Counted from the stretch's first letter, positions 36,175-47,986 are shown. The stretch: DNA of 64,000 bases from Diaporthe sp. PMI_573 (GCA_021399435.1 JAJTUP010000005.1:1736001-1800000), one strand, 5' to 3'. A program made the numbers and translations. Notes: generated by a model from the sequence alone, not told the origin.

Positions 36175-38186
36175 ACAAAAGAGCTCTGCGGGACCATATT
36201 GTTTTTCTGGCATGTATATGATAATAGTGTAATTTTGTTAATGAATTATATGTAATGTTTTGTACGTGTAGAATCACATAACAGAAGCTAGCGTCTCCAA
36301 AGCCACGGTCGCATTTCTGCCAGAAAACAACATTTCTCTCAAAAGTATGGATACATTATCTGCTACGAGGCAGGACCTCAAGTGTCTCTTCCGTGTGGTT
36401 CTATCAGTGTATAATAAAAATGTCTTTACAAGTGTATACTTGGCTGTGTAAACACCCCTGGGGAATCATTCTACTCAAGTGCTCCCGCGGTGCTCCTGTA
36501 GAGCATCCAAGGTATGCTCCATCGGGAGGATTTACAGGCTATAATCTATAGGAGCGCGGCTTCCAAGACAACCTACCTCTTATAACTTAACCTTGTCTGG
36601 GTTTACTTTTGTAGAGAGATCTTCATAGGCCATCTCTTCAAGTCTCACTGGTCACAAGTGTTGTTTAGTATCTGTGATATTAGTCCTGTATCTCAAGAGA
36701 TCTGTCCCTCCTTGGTATGCCAGTCTTTTACAGGCCGGTTGAGTCTGCGATATCTCACCTTTCTCTCACTCTATGAGAAGGCTTGGAGATCGCGCTTAGG
36801 GCTATTCCATGGAACAGAATCAGTTCAGGAGAAACAAACATCCGGATCACGCACGCTCTCTCCCCGAGTCAAATAGCATCTTTGTTCTGCTCTATAAGCT
36901 ACTGGTCTCCAAAGCTGTATTATCTCCAAGTGCGCCTGTGTATATTACCGACAGTTTCTAAAATCTTTCTCTGCATACTCGAAGCACATCTGCGACCTAT
37001 CAAGTAGTTGATAATTAGCCTTCTTTGTGGTATTTCCCTTAGGAAAGCACGTCTGCCGAATTTTGTCACCATTCTCATATAATCTAGACACATTCGCAAG
37101 CATTAAGCTTAAATCTCCTGAGCCATATTCCCGCTAATTACCTCTTGCTAACTGCATGGCTACGCTTCTTGTGAATGACAAATGGAACCCACGCCAAAAC
37201 CATCCGGCTTGGCGATAGTGAGCCGCGAGTGAGTGCAATATCGATACCTCGGACATTTCGGTGTTTTGTTTTCGACTTCTGCAGTCTAATTCAAACCAGG
37301 CGGAACATGATTGACTCTGGCAAGGGAAAAACTATCGACAGCTCCAACATCCGCTGCTAAGAGTCTCAAATGGCGGGGGTGGGGGACCAGGTCGAGTGTA
37401 GTCTCTTCCAAGAGGTAGAGAAAGCAATTATACTACAAAGGTGAAGCCCTCCAGCTGCCGGCGATCAGATCTAGGTGGTGTTGCTCTGGACGTTTCCTAC
37501 GTCTCAATAGTTTGGCCCTGCCTAGCAATTATTCTCAGCGCATATTGCGGACCATCGAACCCCTCCGCCCGGAGAAAAAGAAACGAGTGCATTTGGCAGT
37601 TAAGCACATTGCGTGATCCTCAGTGACGACCGCCCCGGGGCTCTCGAGTGGATCGATGCCGTTGGAACCGGCCCTATTGGTGCCGAGCGTGGTGGCGGCA
37701 TTGCGTGATATCGTCCCGCGATAGCAACATGGAAGCACCCACTCAAAATACACGAGCCCCCATCATGTGCGAGAGCCGGCTGGGCCTGCGGGAGTATCGA
37801 CAGCCGTGTGGAATATGAGGATTGAAGACCAAGATAACATGGATGTACAATGAAATCAGAGCGTAGCCCCCGTCTTTATCTCCAAATAGATTACAAGAAA
37901 AGTGTGGGTTCCGGAATACTAGACTGGGTGCTCAAACGATGTCGGCGACCTGCGACTGGCCACTTGGAAGAAGGCCACCTCGCGCAATCTGCCTCTTCGA
38001 TGGTGGTGATGGCCAGTACCCCGCATGGGGTCATCGATCTGCCCCCGGAGCAATACCTGGGTACTTCACAAGTATAAAAGCCGCTCTTGTTCTCCCAGTG
38101 CTTGTCATCCCGCCTGGCCATCAAAAGTCTCCCAGTCTCCGAGCAAATTACGATTCAGAGACAGAGGTATATGAACGATTGCAGAA
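36175..38186. other. intergenic, no supported gene
   Basis: A 2.0-kb spacer. The first kilobase is somewhat AT-rich with only short frames; the rest is mixed. The TATA-like box of the TauD gene lies at 38073-38079. No repeat shared with other parts of the window was noticed. Confidence 0.5.
38073..38079 (+). promoter_or_regulatory. TATA-like box of the TauD-type dioxygenase gene
   Basis: TATAAAA 108 bp upstream of the ATG at 38187, a suitable spacing for a fungal core promoter with a leader of about 70-80 bases. Confidence 0.45.
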
Positions 38187-39533
38187 ATGGCTCCATCCGC
38201 CACCGAGACCATCACCGTCACTCAGCCGCCGCTAAAGCTGCACTCGACCACGTCCGGCACTGGTGACTACAAGCAACTACAAGCGCATAACGTCGACAGG
38301 GACGCTGAGGAAGGCAGGAAGGAAGGCATCAGGGCTGCCAAGGTGAGGAACCCCAACCATTACGCAGCCTTTTCCTCATCTTGTCTTGACATGCTGCTTT
38401 TTGTTTCGGGTACTTCGCGCCATGCCCAACGTGGGAGACAGTTGATACGCAGCACTTTATATTAGCTTGGCTGACCGTGCTCCTTCGAATGGGAACAGTA
38501 TGCCAACTACCTTCCCACGTGGGACCCCAGCCAAAAGTACCCTCCCTTGACGCCCTTTGAGCACTACGAACATGGGAAGGATGCAGACACCTCCTTCAAG
38601 GACCTCCTCCCAGCGGATTCACAGGTAGTCGACTTGACACCAACCATCGGGAGCGAGGTTCGTGGTGTCCAGCTCTCCCAGCTCTCGAGCGCGGGCAAGG
38701 ACCAGCTGGCCCGTTTTGTGGCCGAGCGCAAGGTCGTTGCCTTCCGTGGGCAGGACTTTGCCGATCTGCCTATCAAGGACGCGTTGGAGTGGGGTGGGTA
38801 TTTCGGGCGGCACCACATCCACCCTACGTCCGGGTCGCCGGCTGGAAGTCCCGAGGTCCATCTCGTCCACAGGGCCGAAGGTGACAAGAGCCATGAGGCG
38901 TTCTTCGAGACACGCACAAGCTCAGTCGCCTGGCATTCAGACGTCTCCTACGAGGCTCAGCCGCCAGGCACGACGTTCCTGTACATATTGGACAAGCCGG
39001 AGACGGGAGGCGACACGCTGTTCGTGGACGCCGTGGAAGCTTACAACCGGCTGAGCCCCCTCTTCCAAGAACGGCTGCATGGACTACAGGCGGTGCACTC
39101 TGGTATCGAGCAGGTGAACGCCGCGGTCTCCAGGGGGAGCATTAAGAGAAGAGAGCCGGTGTACCATGCTCACCCGATCGTGAGAACACACCCAGCGACG
39201 GGTGAGAAGGCAATTTATGTCAACCCACAATGTGAGTAGGCCTTTCGAGCCCGTGGAGAAGGGACAGTACTGACCCGGAGACTAGTCACACGAGAAATCG
39301 TTGGGCTGAAGAAGGAGGAGTCGGATGCGCTCCTAAAGTTCCTATATGACCACTTGGCATACGGGGCTGACTTCCAGGCTAGGGTCAAGTGGGAGGAGGG
39401 TACGGTTGTCGTATGGGACAACAGAGTGACTCAACACTCTGCACTGGTGGACTGGAAGAACGGACAGAGAAGGCATTTGGCTAGGATCACTCCCCAGGCG
39501 GAGCGTCCGCTTGAGACGCCCTTCAAGGCATGA
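38187..39533 (+). CDS. TauD/TfdA-family Fe(II)/2-oxoglutarate-dependent dioxygenase
   Basis: Predicted oxygenase that hydroxylates the carbon next to a sulfonate or a related substrate; family members release sulfite from taurine and other alkylsulfonates. Exons 38187-38342, 38499-39231 and 39286-39533, 378 residues; introns of 156 and 54 bp. The iron triad is visible: His198 and Asp200 in WHSDVSYE, and the distal His in TQHSALVDW. The 2-oxoglutarate-binding Arg is in GQRRHLARITP. The N-terminal exon, rich in Thr, Gln and Lys, precedes YLPTWDPSQKYPPL, a common start of the fungal subgroup. The gene ends 123 bp from the convergent gene of unknown function. The substrate is a family inference; together with the sulfate permease at 4970 it would fit sulfur supply, but the two are far apart. 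Confidence 0.88.
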
Positions 39534-39656
39534 ACTCGTTTGTCAGTAGAGTGGCTCCCTCACCAAATGTTACTTCACAACAAGAGTCCATCCGGAATCC
39601 TAGGTCGAACCGCATTCGTGACCGCCTGTATTGATGACGTTGTCGGCTGTCCATGC

Positions 39657-40911
39657 TCAGATTGACGGGACCGAAAGCGCTGCACTCGATGTGTCCTGGC
39701 TCTTGGGCCCAACCTGACCTGCTTCCTTCCCACTCGGTTCGTCCGGAGTAGGGTGTCCGTGGCCGCGCTGGGGCCTGGGCTTGCTACGGCGTGCCCTCAA
39801 GCGACGTTGAAAGTATGTTTCTGAGCCACTGTCCGAGTCATTGTTTACCTCAGCAGACTGCGGAGTGGCGCTTCGTACTGCGTGGCCGGCCGAAGTGAGC
39901 CGTTGTGGGCTCGGATCTGGTGCCGCCGAGACGTCTCCCTTTGTCAATGGCTTCCTTGAAGCTGCTGCGGTCAGGTTGTTTGCTTGCAACGTTCCGTGAG
40001 GCCTGGCTGGGCATTTGTCGAGATCATCCGCGTCGCTATCACGATCTGACTGGGAACGGACCCGTCCTGGAGTCAGGCCACGTCCTACGGCAGCCCGTCC
40101 AGGGATACCGCGTGGCCTCTCTCGAGCATGTGCGGTCTTGGCGGTGGGCATGGAGATTTTGTAGGGCGCGGCAACAGACGTGGGGCGGGCCGAAGGAGTG
40201 CCAGTGCGAAAGCCAAGGCTGCTCGGTTGACTGCTTGTGCCCATAGAGGCGGCACGCGCCTTGCCGTTGGAGGTTGTGATTGTCGTCAAGGGCCGTGCTC
40301 TCTTCCGGGGGCTGTCCAACAAGCTGGCCAGATGGGTCCGTTTCCTGGGAGGTTGAATTTGGAATTGGTCGCCACCCTCAACGTCGGAAAGTGTGGCAGC
40401 AGCAGCGGCAGCGGCAGCGACAGCGACAGCGACAGAGTCTGGGGCTGAGTCTGAGTCTGAGTCTGAGTCTAAGTCTGAGTCTGAGGCTTTCAAATGCAAC
40501 TTGGCCGCTGCGATGGCTCGGCGTTGGGAAGCGGCCAAGGTAGAGGCAGCTTGGCGTCGCACCACATCAAGAGTCGGGGCGCGTGTGACGGGCCGCGCCA
40601 GAGGCTGAATGGTGGGATTTCGCTTCTTGGCCTCGTCCTTCAGACGGCGGTACTGGGCGGCATGGAGATGTGCGGTAAAGCGAGAAGCAACCGAGTAGAA
40701 CTCGTCCTCGACCATGCGCCACCGGTCATCGTTGTCAAAGCCTTGGGCCATGAAACTGTTCGGGAGTCAGCTTCAACGGGTGACGTGCATTGTTCTATCT
40801 CTGGCCGGGAGACGGGACGAGGGGAGGGTTAGATTTGAGAGACCAGGGATATGCGAGAGCAAGGGAATGGCAGAGAGAGAGAGAGGCAACATGCTCGATA
40901 GTAGCTGGTAC

Positions 40912-40945
<34 letters not shown>

Positions 40946-41275
40946 GTCTAACCACGAGGCAGCCCGTCATTCAGTAGTGCTGATAGTATGGACAAGTGAC
41001 ACTGACCTTTCAGGAATGGGAGCTTCAGGCGGTCGGGGAGGGGATGAGGGCGGCGAGGCGGAGCCGTCTGTGCGTGGGTGTGCAGGGCTGGGTGCGGGCG
41101 AGCGTGGTGGGACAGGGCCTGACACAAGCGTTGAGCGAGGCGAAGGCGCGGCAGGTTTCGGGCGGGGGAGAGAGGTCCCTTGCGGTGGTGAGGCGGTTCT
41201 TGTCGGATGTAGAGAGGTCGGTGGTTTCGTCGTGGAAGGGTGGCCGGCGGGTTTCCAAGGCAGCGTCCTGCCCAT
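39657..41275 (-). CDS. conserved fungal protein of unknown function with Ser/Asp repeats
   Basis: I cannot assign a function. Exons 41275-41007 and 40755-39657 with a 251-bp intron, 455 residues. The ends of exon 1 and exon 2 join as PESFMAQGFDNDDRWRMVEDEF, followed by FTAHLHAAQYRRLK. I recall this block from many ascomycete hypothetical proteins that also begin MGRTLPWK. The rest is low complexity: a Pro/Ser-rich first exon, alternating Ser-Asp residues encoded by an AGTCTG-type hexamer repeat (about 40440-40490), an Ala/Val run, basic patches (PPRKRTH, SPRKRARP) that could be nuclear targeting signals, and a charged C-terminus. The intron contains a seven-base tandem repeat and the upstream region a GGGCGAT repeat. 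A nuclear protein is a reasonable guess from the basic patches only. Confidence 0.7.
40914..40946. repeat. 7-bp tandem repeat (GGGATGC)n in an intron
   Basis: Nearly five head-to-tail copies of GGGATGC, inside the 251-bp intron of the conserved fungal gene. Confidence 0.8.
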
Positions 41276-41384
41276 TGTAGCGAAGACGTCCAGCAAAGGG
41301 CAAAAACTCAGGACGGTTGATCAGATCAAAAGCCTGGACGAGATTGCGGGCGGACCCCAATGGAGATGACAGATGACAGATGAC

Positions 41385-41420
41385 GGGCGATGGGCGATGG
41401 GCGATGGGCGATGGGCGATG
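41385..41420. repeat. 7-bp tandem repeat (GGGCGAT)n
   Basis: Five copies of GGGCGAT, preceded by two ACAGATG units and followed by GGACCGT near-repeats, about 110-150 bp upstream of the ATG at 41275 on the minus strand. Confidence 0.8.
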
Positions 41421-42066
41421 GACCGTTGGACCGTGGGACCGTGGGACTGTGGAGGTTGGAGGACGGAGGATGGAGGGGTGATGGTTGACGGCCTAACAAT
41501 GGCTGATTGGAGGGTGGGTGACTGACGGGGATGAATAAAGAGTGGCGGCAGGCAGGCGACTCGATTCGGAAGGTCTCAGATCCGTTTGAAGACGTGGGGG
41601 AATACAGAAGCTCTCCGCACGGTGGAGGCTGTGCGCGTACTGGCTACCAAGGTAAGTTGGTATGAAGCCAGCAGCGGCAGCAGCGGCGGCGGCTACCGCA
41701 ACAGCAACCCGTAGCAAGCAACCGTAGCAAGCAACCGTAACAGTAGCAGCAACAGCAGCAACAGCAGGCGAGGCTGTCGCCGTTCCGATCCATAAATAGA
41801 TGCACATTAGTTTAACTGAAAACAGCCAGCCTACTAGGTCACCTAGGTTTAATCACCGGCCAGCTTTGTTGTAGTCAGCGAGCCAGCTTGCAGATCACTC
41901 ACATCTCAAGTGGACTCTAGCGTTCTATTGCCTACGTACCTAGCTGGCCTACCTACAGCACTCCGTAGTGATGGGGCGTTCCCTTCACAAAAAGGGGGAA
42001 ACTACTAAATGCTCCCATGTACCTGCGGTCAAGTATGTCCCAGAGGTCTGGTAGGTAGCCCTAATG

Positions 42067-42114
42067 AAATGTTCCTAGAAATGTTCCTGGAAATATTCCT
42101 AGAAATATCCCTGG
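42067..42114. repeat. 12-bp imperfect tandem repeat x4
   Basis: Four consecutive 12-base units (AAATGTTCCTAG, AAATGTTCCTGG, AAATATTCCTAG, AAATATCCCTGG), differing by transitions only. Confidence 0.8.
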
Positions 42115-43183
42115 ACTAGGGGACTAAGGTACTTAGCACACGACCCCACCTTCGTCAACAGCCGAGCCTTGTTGATTTGTTCCACTGCTTTGCGGTAGCC
42201 GTTGACTTGGTTTTACAATACTGAGTTGACACTAGCGTGCCTGGCAGCCCAGGCCCCTGCCCCTGCCCCCCCCCCCTTCCAGCCGCGGCAGGGGCGATAA
42301 GGTTTTGAGCCTCCATGTTGCACCATCACAGCGAAACACCCCGAGGCACTTGCTGCACATTCATCCGCCATGCTCCCCCACAGCCGCGCTAGATCCACCT
42401 GGGCCTCTGCTGCGGACCTATACCTCGTATCGCCTCGTGCAGTGTGCAGTGTGCAGTGTGCGCGTGTGTTGACTGGCACTCACTGGTGAGGTGAGGTGAG
42501 GTGAGGTGAGTTGAGTCGGGTCGGATCGAGTCGAGACGAGCCGGGTCGAGTGAGCTCAGATGTGGCGACTCGGCGTCATGTCGCTGCATGAGCCTGGAAA
42601 TTGGGCATCGTGCTCTGCACAGATCTGATCTGGAATCGGAATCCCCATGGCCAAGGCCCCGCGACGCAACTTGACGTCAACCGGCCCTTCAGCCCGGTAC
42701 ACTTCTACTCTATGTTTTACTGCTACGGTCCAGGTGTCGTAGAGCGGTAGCAGTAGTTGCTGTAGTAGTACCTAGGTAGACAGACCATGGGGCTCTGTAT
42801 ATATGTAAACTCCAAAGCACAGCAAGCCGCCCGCCCCTTGTTCCTGACACACTCACGTCTCTGATCCCTGCGGAGGATCCGGGAGCGGAACATTCGCCCA
42901 TGCTTCGCCTCGCCCTGCTGGCCAGGGCCTGGCATGGCCCTTCAGATCTGGCCTGAGCCAGATCTGGTTCTTGTCTCGCCCGTCTCACCCGTCTCGCCCC
43001 AGCCCAGACAGATAGATACCCCCACACCCCCTTCCAAGCCCAGCCTTCTTCCGTCCCCCCCTTTGTGCTCCGCGATGCTTCTCGTCCGCTGAGCCATGGG
43101 CAAGAGGAGACAAGCCAGCCAGCAAGCCAGCCAGTCAGCCAGTCAGCCAGCCTTCCGCCTGACAACCTCCACAGATCAACCCC

Positions 43184-45508
43184 ATGGACCTCCTTCGGGA
43201 CAAATGTCATGCCTCCGAAGCGAGCACCTGCTCCAGCCCCGACGCTGGCGCCGGCGTGGGCGCGGGAGCGAGCGCGGGTCAGTCACACGCCGCTCACTCC
43301 TCCTCGCAAGCCACCCGCTCCCGCGCCGACCGTCCATGCGACACCTGCCGCAAGAGGAAGTCGAGATGTGTCAAGGAGCCCGGCCAGGACAAGTGTGTCC
43401 TGTGCTCCTTCCACCGCCGCGCCTGCACATATCTCGACGAGCCTCAGCGGAGGAAGAGGCCCAAGGCTGACAGCCTGGCAAGCATCTCCTCGACCCCAGA
43501 GCACCGCAGGCAGAGCTCCGACCCGTAAGCCCTCGCCCGTCCTGTCTTGCGACCTCCACCTCCCCTCCCGTCCACAGGGTGGTCCCACAGAGTGGTCCCA
43601 CGGCTTGCTGACACCCCATCTCGTGTGTGCCCTAGTTCGTCCAGGAAAAAGCCAAAATCCGCCACCTCTCGAGATGACTCCCATGCTACGAGCCCTTCCA
43701 GTGCGAGGTCACTTCTTGACTGCACCCTGGGCCTCCACGGCAGCGCGCATTTCAGATACATCGGCCCCAGCTCTGTATACGAGGGGCAGCTCCTGGACGT
43801 CTTGCACGGCCTGGTGGACCACGGCCCTGACGACGCCAGCCCCAAGTTCCGCCGCGCAGACAATGCCACCACCTTTCTGTCGCGGCCAGATTCCAAGTCC
43901 CTCTTCAGCGTCGACGACGACGACGACCTCGAATATGTCGAGTCGCTCGTCCGTCCATACGGCCCAGCACTGGTCAGCCTCTATTTCAGGACCGTCCACC
44001 CCAGCTTTCCTGTGATCCACAAGGCCGTCTGGCTCGAGAAGTATGCGCGCTCCTACAAGGAGTTCTCCCCGCCCCAGCTCGCCGCCTTCTACCTCATCGC
44101 AATGGACTGGTGGGAGTACGATCCTGAGCTGTCGTCCAAGGACAAGCCGGACGCCTTGGCCCTGCTCAAGGCCGCCATGACCACTCTGGCCGCCGTCATA
44201 CACAGGCCAAAGCTCTCCACTGTCCAGGCAGGCCTGCTGCTGCTGCAGAGGTCAGGTGGGGACTCGTGGGTGCTGACCAGCCAGGTGGTCGCCCTTGCCG
44301 AGGAGCTCGGGTTGCACATCGACTGCTCGATGTGGAACATCCCGGACTGGGAGAGAGGGCTGCGGAGGAGGCTGGCCTGGGCTGTCTTCATGCAGGACAA
44401 GTGGAGCGCCTTCACTCACGGCCGACCGTCACACATCACCCCAGGCTCCTGGCGCATCCCCCAGCTGTCGCTCGATGACTTCCCCGAGTCAGCTGCCGAC
44501 GATGACGGAAAAGACGGGAGCACCGACGTCGAGACGGGGCGTCAGGTTTTTATTCACCTCACACATCTGACCGAAATAATGGCAGAAACCCTCGAGTCTC
44601 TGTACGGCCCAAACCAGATGCGCATAGAGAGCGTCCACGCACAGCAAGGTGTGCAGGGCCTGATGAATACCGTGAAGCCCATGGTCAGAAGGCTCGAGGC
44701 ATGGGCCGAAGAGATCCCCCCAGGCCTGGAAATGGACTCGACCAAACCGAGGAGGCTCTGCTCCAACGGCAACCTCCACCTGTCATACTTCATCACCGAG
44801 ATCATGATCTACCGCTTCATCCTGCGTCGCGTGACCCCCGAGACCCCGCCTGCGGTGCGGGAAGTCGCCCGCGAGGCAGGCAAGGCGTGCCTCGGCAAGA
44901 CCATGAGCTTTGTCGAGTGTCTCCGTCCTGAGCATCTGCAGGCCTTCTGGTGGTCCGCAGCGCCAAAGTCCCTGGCCCTCATCAGGTCATTCGGCGGGCT
45001 CCTCTGGGCAACCAGCAGCACCGAGATGGAGGCGGGCTTTTACCGCCAGAAGCTGATCGACTTCCAGTGGAGCTTGAAGGTGCGGTCCAGAGGCGTCGGC
45101 TTCCTCACTGCCGCCATCCGGGAGGTCGAGGATTCTTTGGACGACCCTGACATGGCCCACTCGCCAGTTGCAAGCAGTGGCAAGTCGCTGTATTATTCGT
45201 TGGAAGAGATGAACGCCGCAGAGATGCCACCGCACTCACAGGTGCACTCGCTTCCTCGGCACAATCTTGCCCGCATGAATGGACCATTGCCAACGCCCCC
45301 GCAAATCTCGCCTGTTGAGCAGGCCACACCGCGGGTCGCGCCCTTTGATCCGGCCATGTACGATCAAGCCCAGCTGGGCCATGGCCAGCTAGATCCGTCG
45401 GCGCTCAGCTTCAGCATCATGGACCTGGATCCTGCTGCGAGGCAGGTGTACATGGATATGACCGGGCAGGCCCTCTTTTATACGGACATGCCCATGTCTA
45501 ATCCGTGA
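43184..45508 (+). CDS. Zn2Cys6 fungal-specific transcription factor
   Basis: Predicted nuclear regulator. Exons 43184-43524 and 43636-45508 with a 111-bp intron, 737 residues. The binuclear zinc cluster is complete: Cys52, 55, 62, 71, 74 and 81 (CX2CX6CX8CX2CX6C) with the basic stretch RKRKSR. A fungal_trans middle domain covers about residues 185-450, with LYFRTVHPSFPVIHKAVWLEKYARSY, STVQAGLLLLQR and LRRRLAWAVFMQDKWSAFTHGRPSH. From memory the middle domain resembles the DAL81/TamA nitrogen co-activator group, but I am not sure. The start gives an Ala/Gly/Ser-rich leader of 45 residues; an in-frame upstream start was not seen. A Pro-rich C-terminus may be the activation region. No obvious target cluster surrounds it; the nearest neighbour is the divergent gene of unknown function. 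Confidence 0.85.
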
Positions 45509-47716
45509 CGGTTGCAGTCCCCAGGGTGTCTGACGGCAGCGACAAGTTCGGCTAGCTACTGTGGTTATGATACCTCGGGGACGATCCCAGCGGCACCTGC
45601 TCCGGTCTACTGGGAAAGCACGTCCCACTGGATCGCGTCTCGTGCCTAGCATAGGGAAGCGGTACATCGGCCCAGGGAATTCCCATTGTTTTGCCCTGCC
45701 ACGCCACATCGCCCTCGCCACGCCTCCCTGGATCCATATGTGATGTTGCCAGGTGCATTCATCACGTGTGTGCATGCTATCAGTCTAAGCACACTAAGAG
45801 GGGGTTAATTCGGATGCCTGGGCGTTGTACGTCTTCTGCATCTTCTTGTACATTCTCATCCCCAGTAGCTGGTCTCTATTGGGAATCTGTTCGGTATTTG
45901 GCGGTAGGGCGTTCACGTCCGGGATTTGAACTAGGTAAAACGCCCCGCTGGTCGCGGCAGCAGCATTAGCCTTTGTCTTTCTCTTCCCTTTTACAACCCA
46001 ATTCAAAATATACATTGAACCGTTGTAGACGATACGTCTGCAGCATTATTGCCATGCTGCCGGCTCCACTTTTGCAACATTGCATGATCGGAGACTGCGA
46101 AAGGTGTGATGGTAAACTAACATGTGGGAAACGAGTCCATTGGCCTCCTTTGTGCTTGCCCATGAGGGACAACAAGTGCGTATTCTCTCGTGTCATGTCT
46201 CGATGTCATGGTTGTGAAAGTTCTCTGTCCCACACCCCCGATGCAAGCGCATGTAACTGAGCGTTTCCAGATGCTTCACAGGCATAGAGTTCACCTGAAT
46301 GAGGCTGAGAAATGGAAAGGCGGTCTCTCCACTGATTGCGCTTCACTACTCCCAACAAGCTTTACATGCAATCATTTGCCATGGCAATTCAGGAGCGGTT
46401 GCTTGACTAGGGAAAAAAACTGCTACACACCTGCACAATATCTCGTAAGTGATCCTTATCCTAGTTAATGCCTGGAACTAGATACAGAGAATTCCCTGGA
46501 TGGTTATGGGGTCAGCACTTCCGAATTTCAATCAAGGAAATGATTAATCGAGGCTACTATGTAGCAAGCCGAAATCACATTTATGGAACTATTGTAGGCA
46601 TGCTGGTATCCCAAGCGGCTGGTTCCAAATCCACAACTGCCCGGTTGAAGTTGGCTGTGACCAATTGCATGCATATTCCCGGTCGAGGTTCTCCCAGGCT
46701 TGAAGCTTCAGATCCTGTTCTGGGATTTGCTGTCACAATGAATTCCACTTGCTGTACCACAGTTCAGCAAGCACGAAAGCCGATACAGGACATATGCGAC
46801 GGCCGTCTCTGCATTTGTGGCCGTACGTTCCGCAGTAAATCCATTTTAGATCTGCCTATGTTAATGGCGGATCTGTCACACGCAAAAGCAGCTGCCAGTG
46901 CGTTGTGCACTGGCTACCCTATATCGTGACAGGATCTCACAAAGCTTTTGAACCGATTGGAAGACCTGTCATTTTCCCCTCTGGGCCGCCGGGCGACCCA
47001 AGGCCGGGCTCAGATCTGATCAAGCTGTTGACTGAAGTCCCGCCGACATCATGTGCCAAGGGAAAGCAATGAAGGGGGTAATGCAGAAAGCTCACAACTC
47101 CAGCCGAAATCAAAGCTCCGAACTACCTAGGTACATGTAACTTACAACGCTCAGTCGACTGTGCGCGCTTCGCCCCTCGCAGATTTCGCTACAGGTAGGC
47201 GGCGTGCATCTTCGCATGGTTTTGTTGAGAACCCAACATGCAGCGTGTCTGACCTGGTCAAGAACGGGAGTATGAATTCTGTGATAGTCTGTCCGTCCAG
47301 TTCAAGCACATGACTCCCAGTTAATCGAGGTTCTTATGACTGCAACTACACCAAGTAAATATGGCTCAAAAGGACAGTCTGAGTCGAGCTGCCCGTGCGC
47401 CGAAATGGTGGCAACCCGAAACACCAGCCCCTGAACCCCTTGCAAGACAATCCATCTCAAACGGCCAAGTCGGCAAATACGCCAGGGGCTCCCACCACGC
47501 TGGGCAGATTTCCTCCCTCCGGTCCTCCCTCCGGATCTCGTGCCATGCTGACAATGCTGTACACCAACATCTGAACGACACCTCGCCATCACATGAAGAA
47601 GCTTCTCGCAGCATCAGCGCACTCAAAAAGCACTAGGCCTCTCGTCGCAACGATACACGCGTAATTCAGCAGCGCCCTCGCCAGTACTCAATTTTGTCCA
47701 TCTCTCGCTCCCAGCC
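45509..47716. other. intergenic, no supported gene
   Basis: A 2.2-kb spacer. Two open frames were considered and not called: 46468-46929 (+, 153 codons, ATG start, no domain) and 45794-46015 (-, 73 codons). One ACCTAGGT copy is at 47125-47132. Confidence 0.45.
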
Positions 47717-47986
47717 ATGCAAGTCCCGGCCGCTGGTGTCGTCATCATGCTCAGCGGCCTGGCCACGGGAGCCGAGGTCAGCGGTCGCCAAAGCGTCAAC
47801 ATCTGCCAGACCGTACAAACCCAAAACGGCTGCATCCAGTCCGCGTCTTTCAGCTCTCCCATCTTCTTTACATGTGTCAATGGACAACAGACACTCTTCA
47901 CTTGCGACGGGGGCTGTCGCCAGCAAAACGCTGCCAACTTGCCGACTTGTGACAATGGACAGTTGTTCAACGGCACCATAGACTGA
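47717..47986 (+). CDS. small secreted cysteine-rich protein
   Basis: No family recognised. An intronless 89-residue frame starting at an ATG in the context CAGCCATGC. The first 19 residues form a plausible signal peptide (hydrophobic AAGVVIMLSGLATGA, no charge), leaving about 70 residues with six cysteines at 30, 39, 53, 63, 67 and 78, enough for three disulfide bonds. The mature part is rich in Gln, Asn, Thr and Ser and slightly acidic. Size, export signal and even cysteine count fit the loose class of fungal small secreted proteins that includes effectors and antimicrobial peptides, but nothing in the sequence says which. It stands alone in a gene-poor stretch, 310 bp from repeat copy C. 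Expression evidence would be needed to be certain it is a gene. Confidence 0.55.
   Translation: MQVPAAGVVIMLSGLATGAEVSGRQSVNICQTVQTQNGCIQSASFSSPIFFTCVNGQQTLFTCDGGCRQQNAANLPTCDNGQLFNGTID

Larger units (their letters stand above)
41276..43183. other. divergent promoter region with many simple repeats
   Basis: About 1.9 kb between the conserved fungal gene and the Zn2Cys6 regulator, without a supported gene. It contains tandem repeats at 41385-41420, 42067-42114, about 42437-42460 (GTGTGCA) and about 42486-42510 (GGTGA), CAG/AGC tracts near 41670-41770, and ACCTAGGT at 41841 and 42770. Confidence 0.6.

Noticed and set aside
43283..43896. Long minus-strand frames opposite the regulator gene
   Set aside because: Antisense shadows produced by GC-rich codon use, without any motif.
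43065..44015. 316-codon plus-strand frame overlapping the Zn2Cys6 gene
   Set aside because: It is a Pro/Ser-rich shadow in another frame of GC-rich coding sequence; the zinc cluster and fungal_trans frames are the real ones.
45915..45940. tRNA T-loop-like string (reverse of TTCAAATC)
   Set aside because: The flanking bases do not pair into a T stem and no A-box or acceptor stem is present.
45794..46015. Minus-strand 73-codon frame with an orderly C-terminus
   Set aside because: Too short, no family likeness and no upstream exon with a matching phase that I could find.
46468..46929. 153-codon plus-strand frame with ATG start
   Set aside because: No recognisable motif, unusual composition and no supporting promoter or splice features; kept only as a weak possibility.
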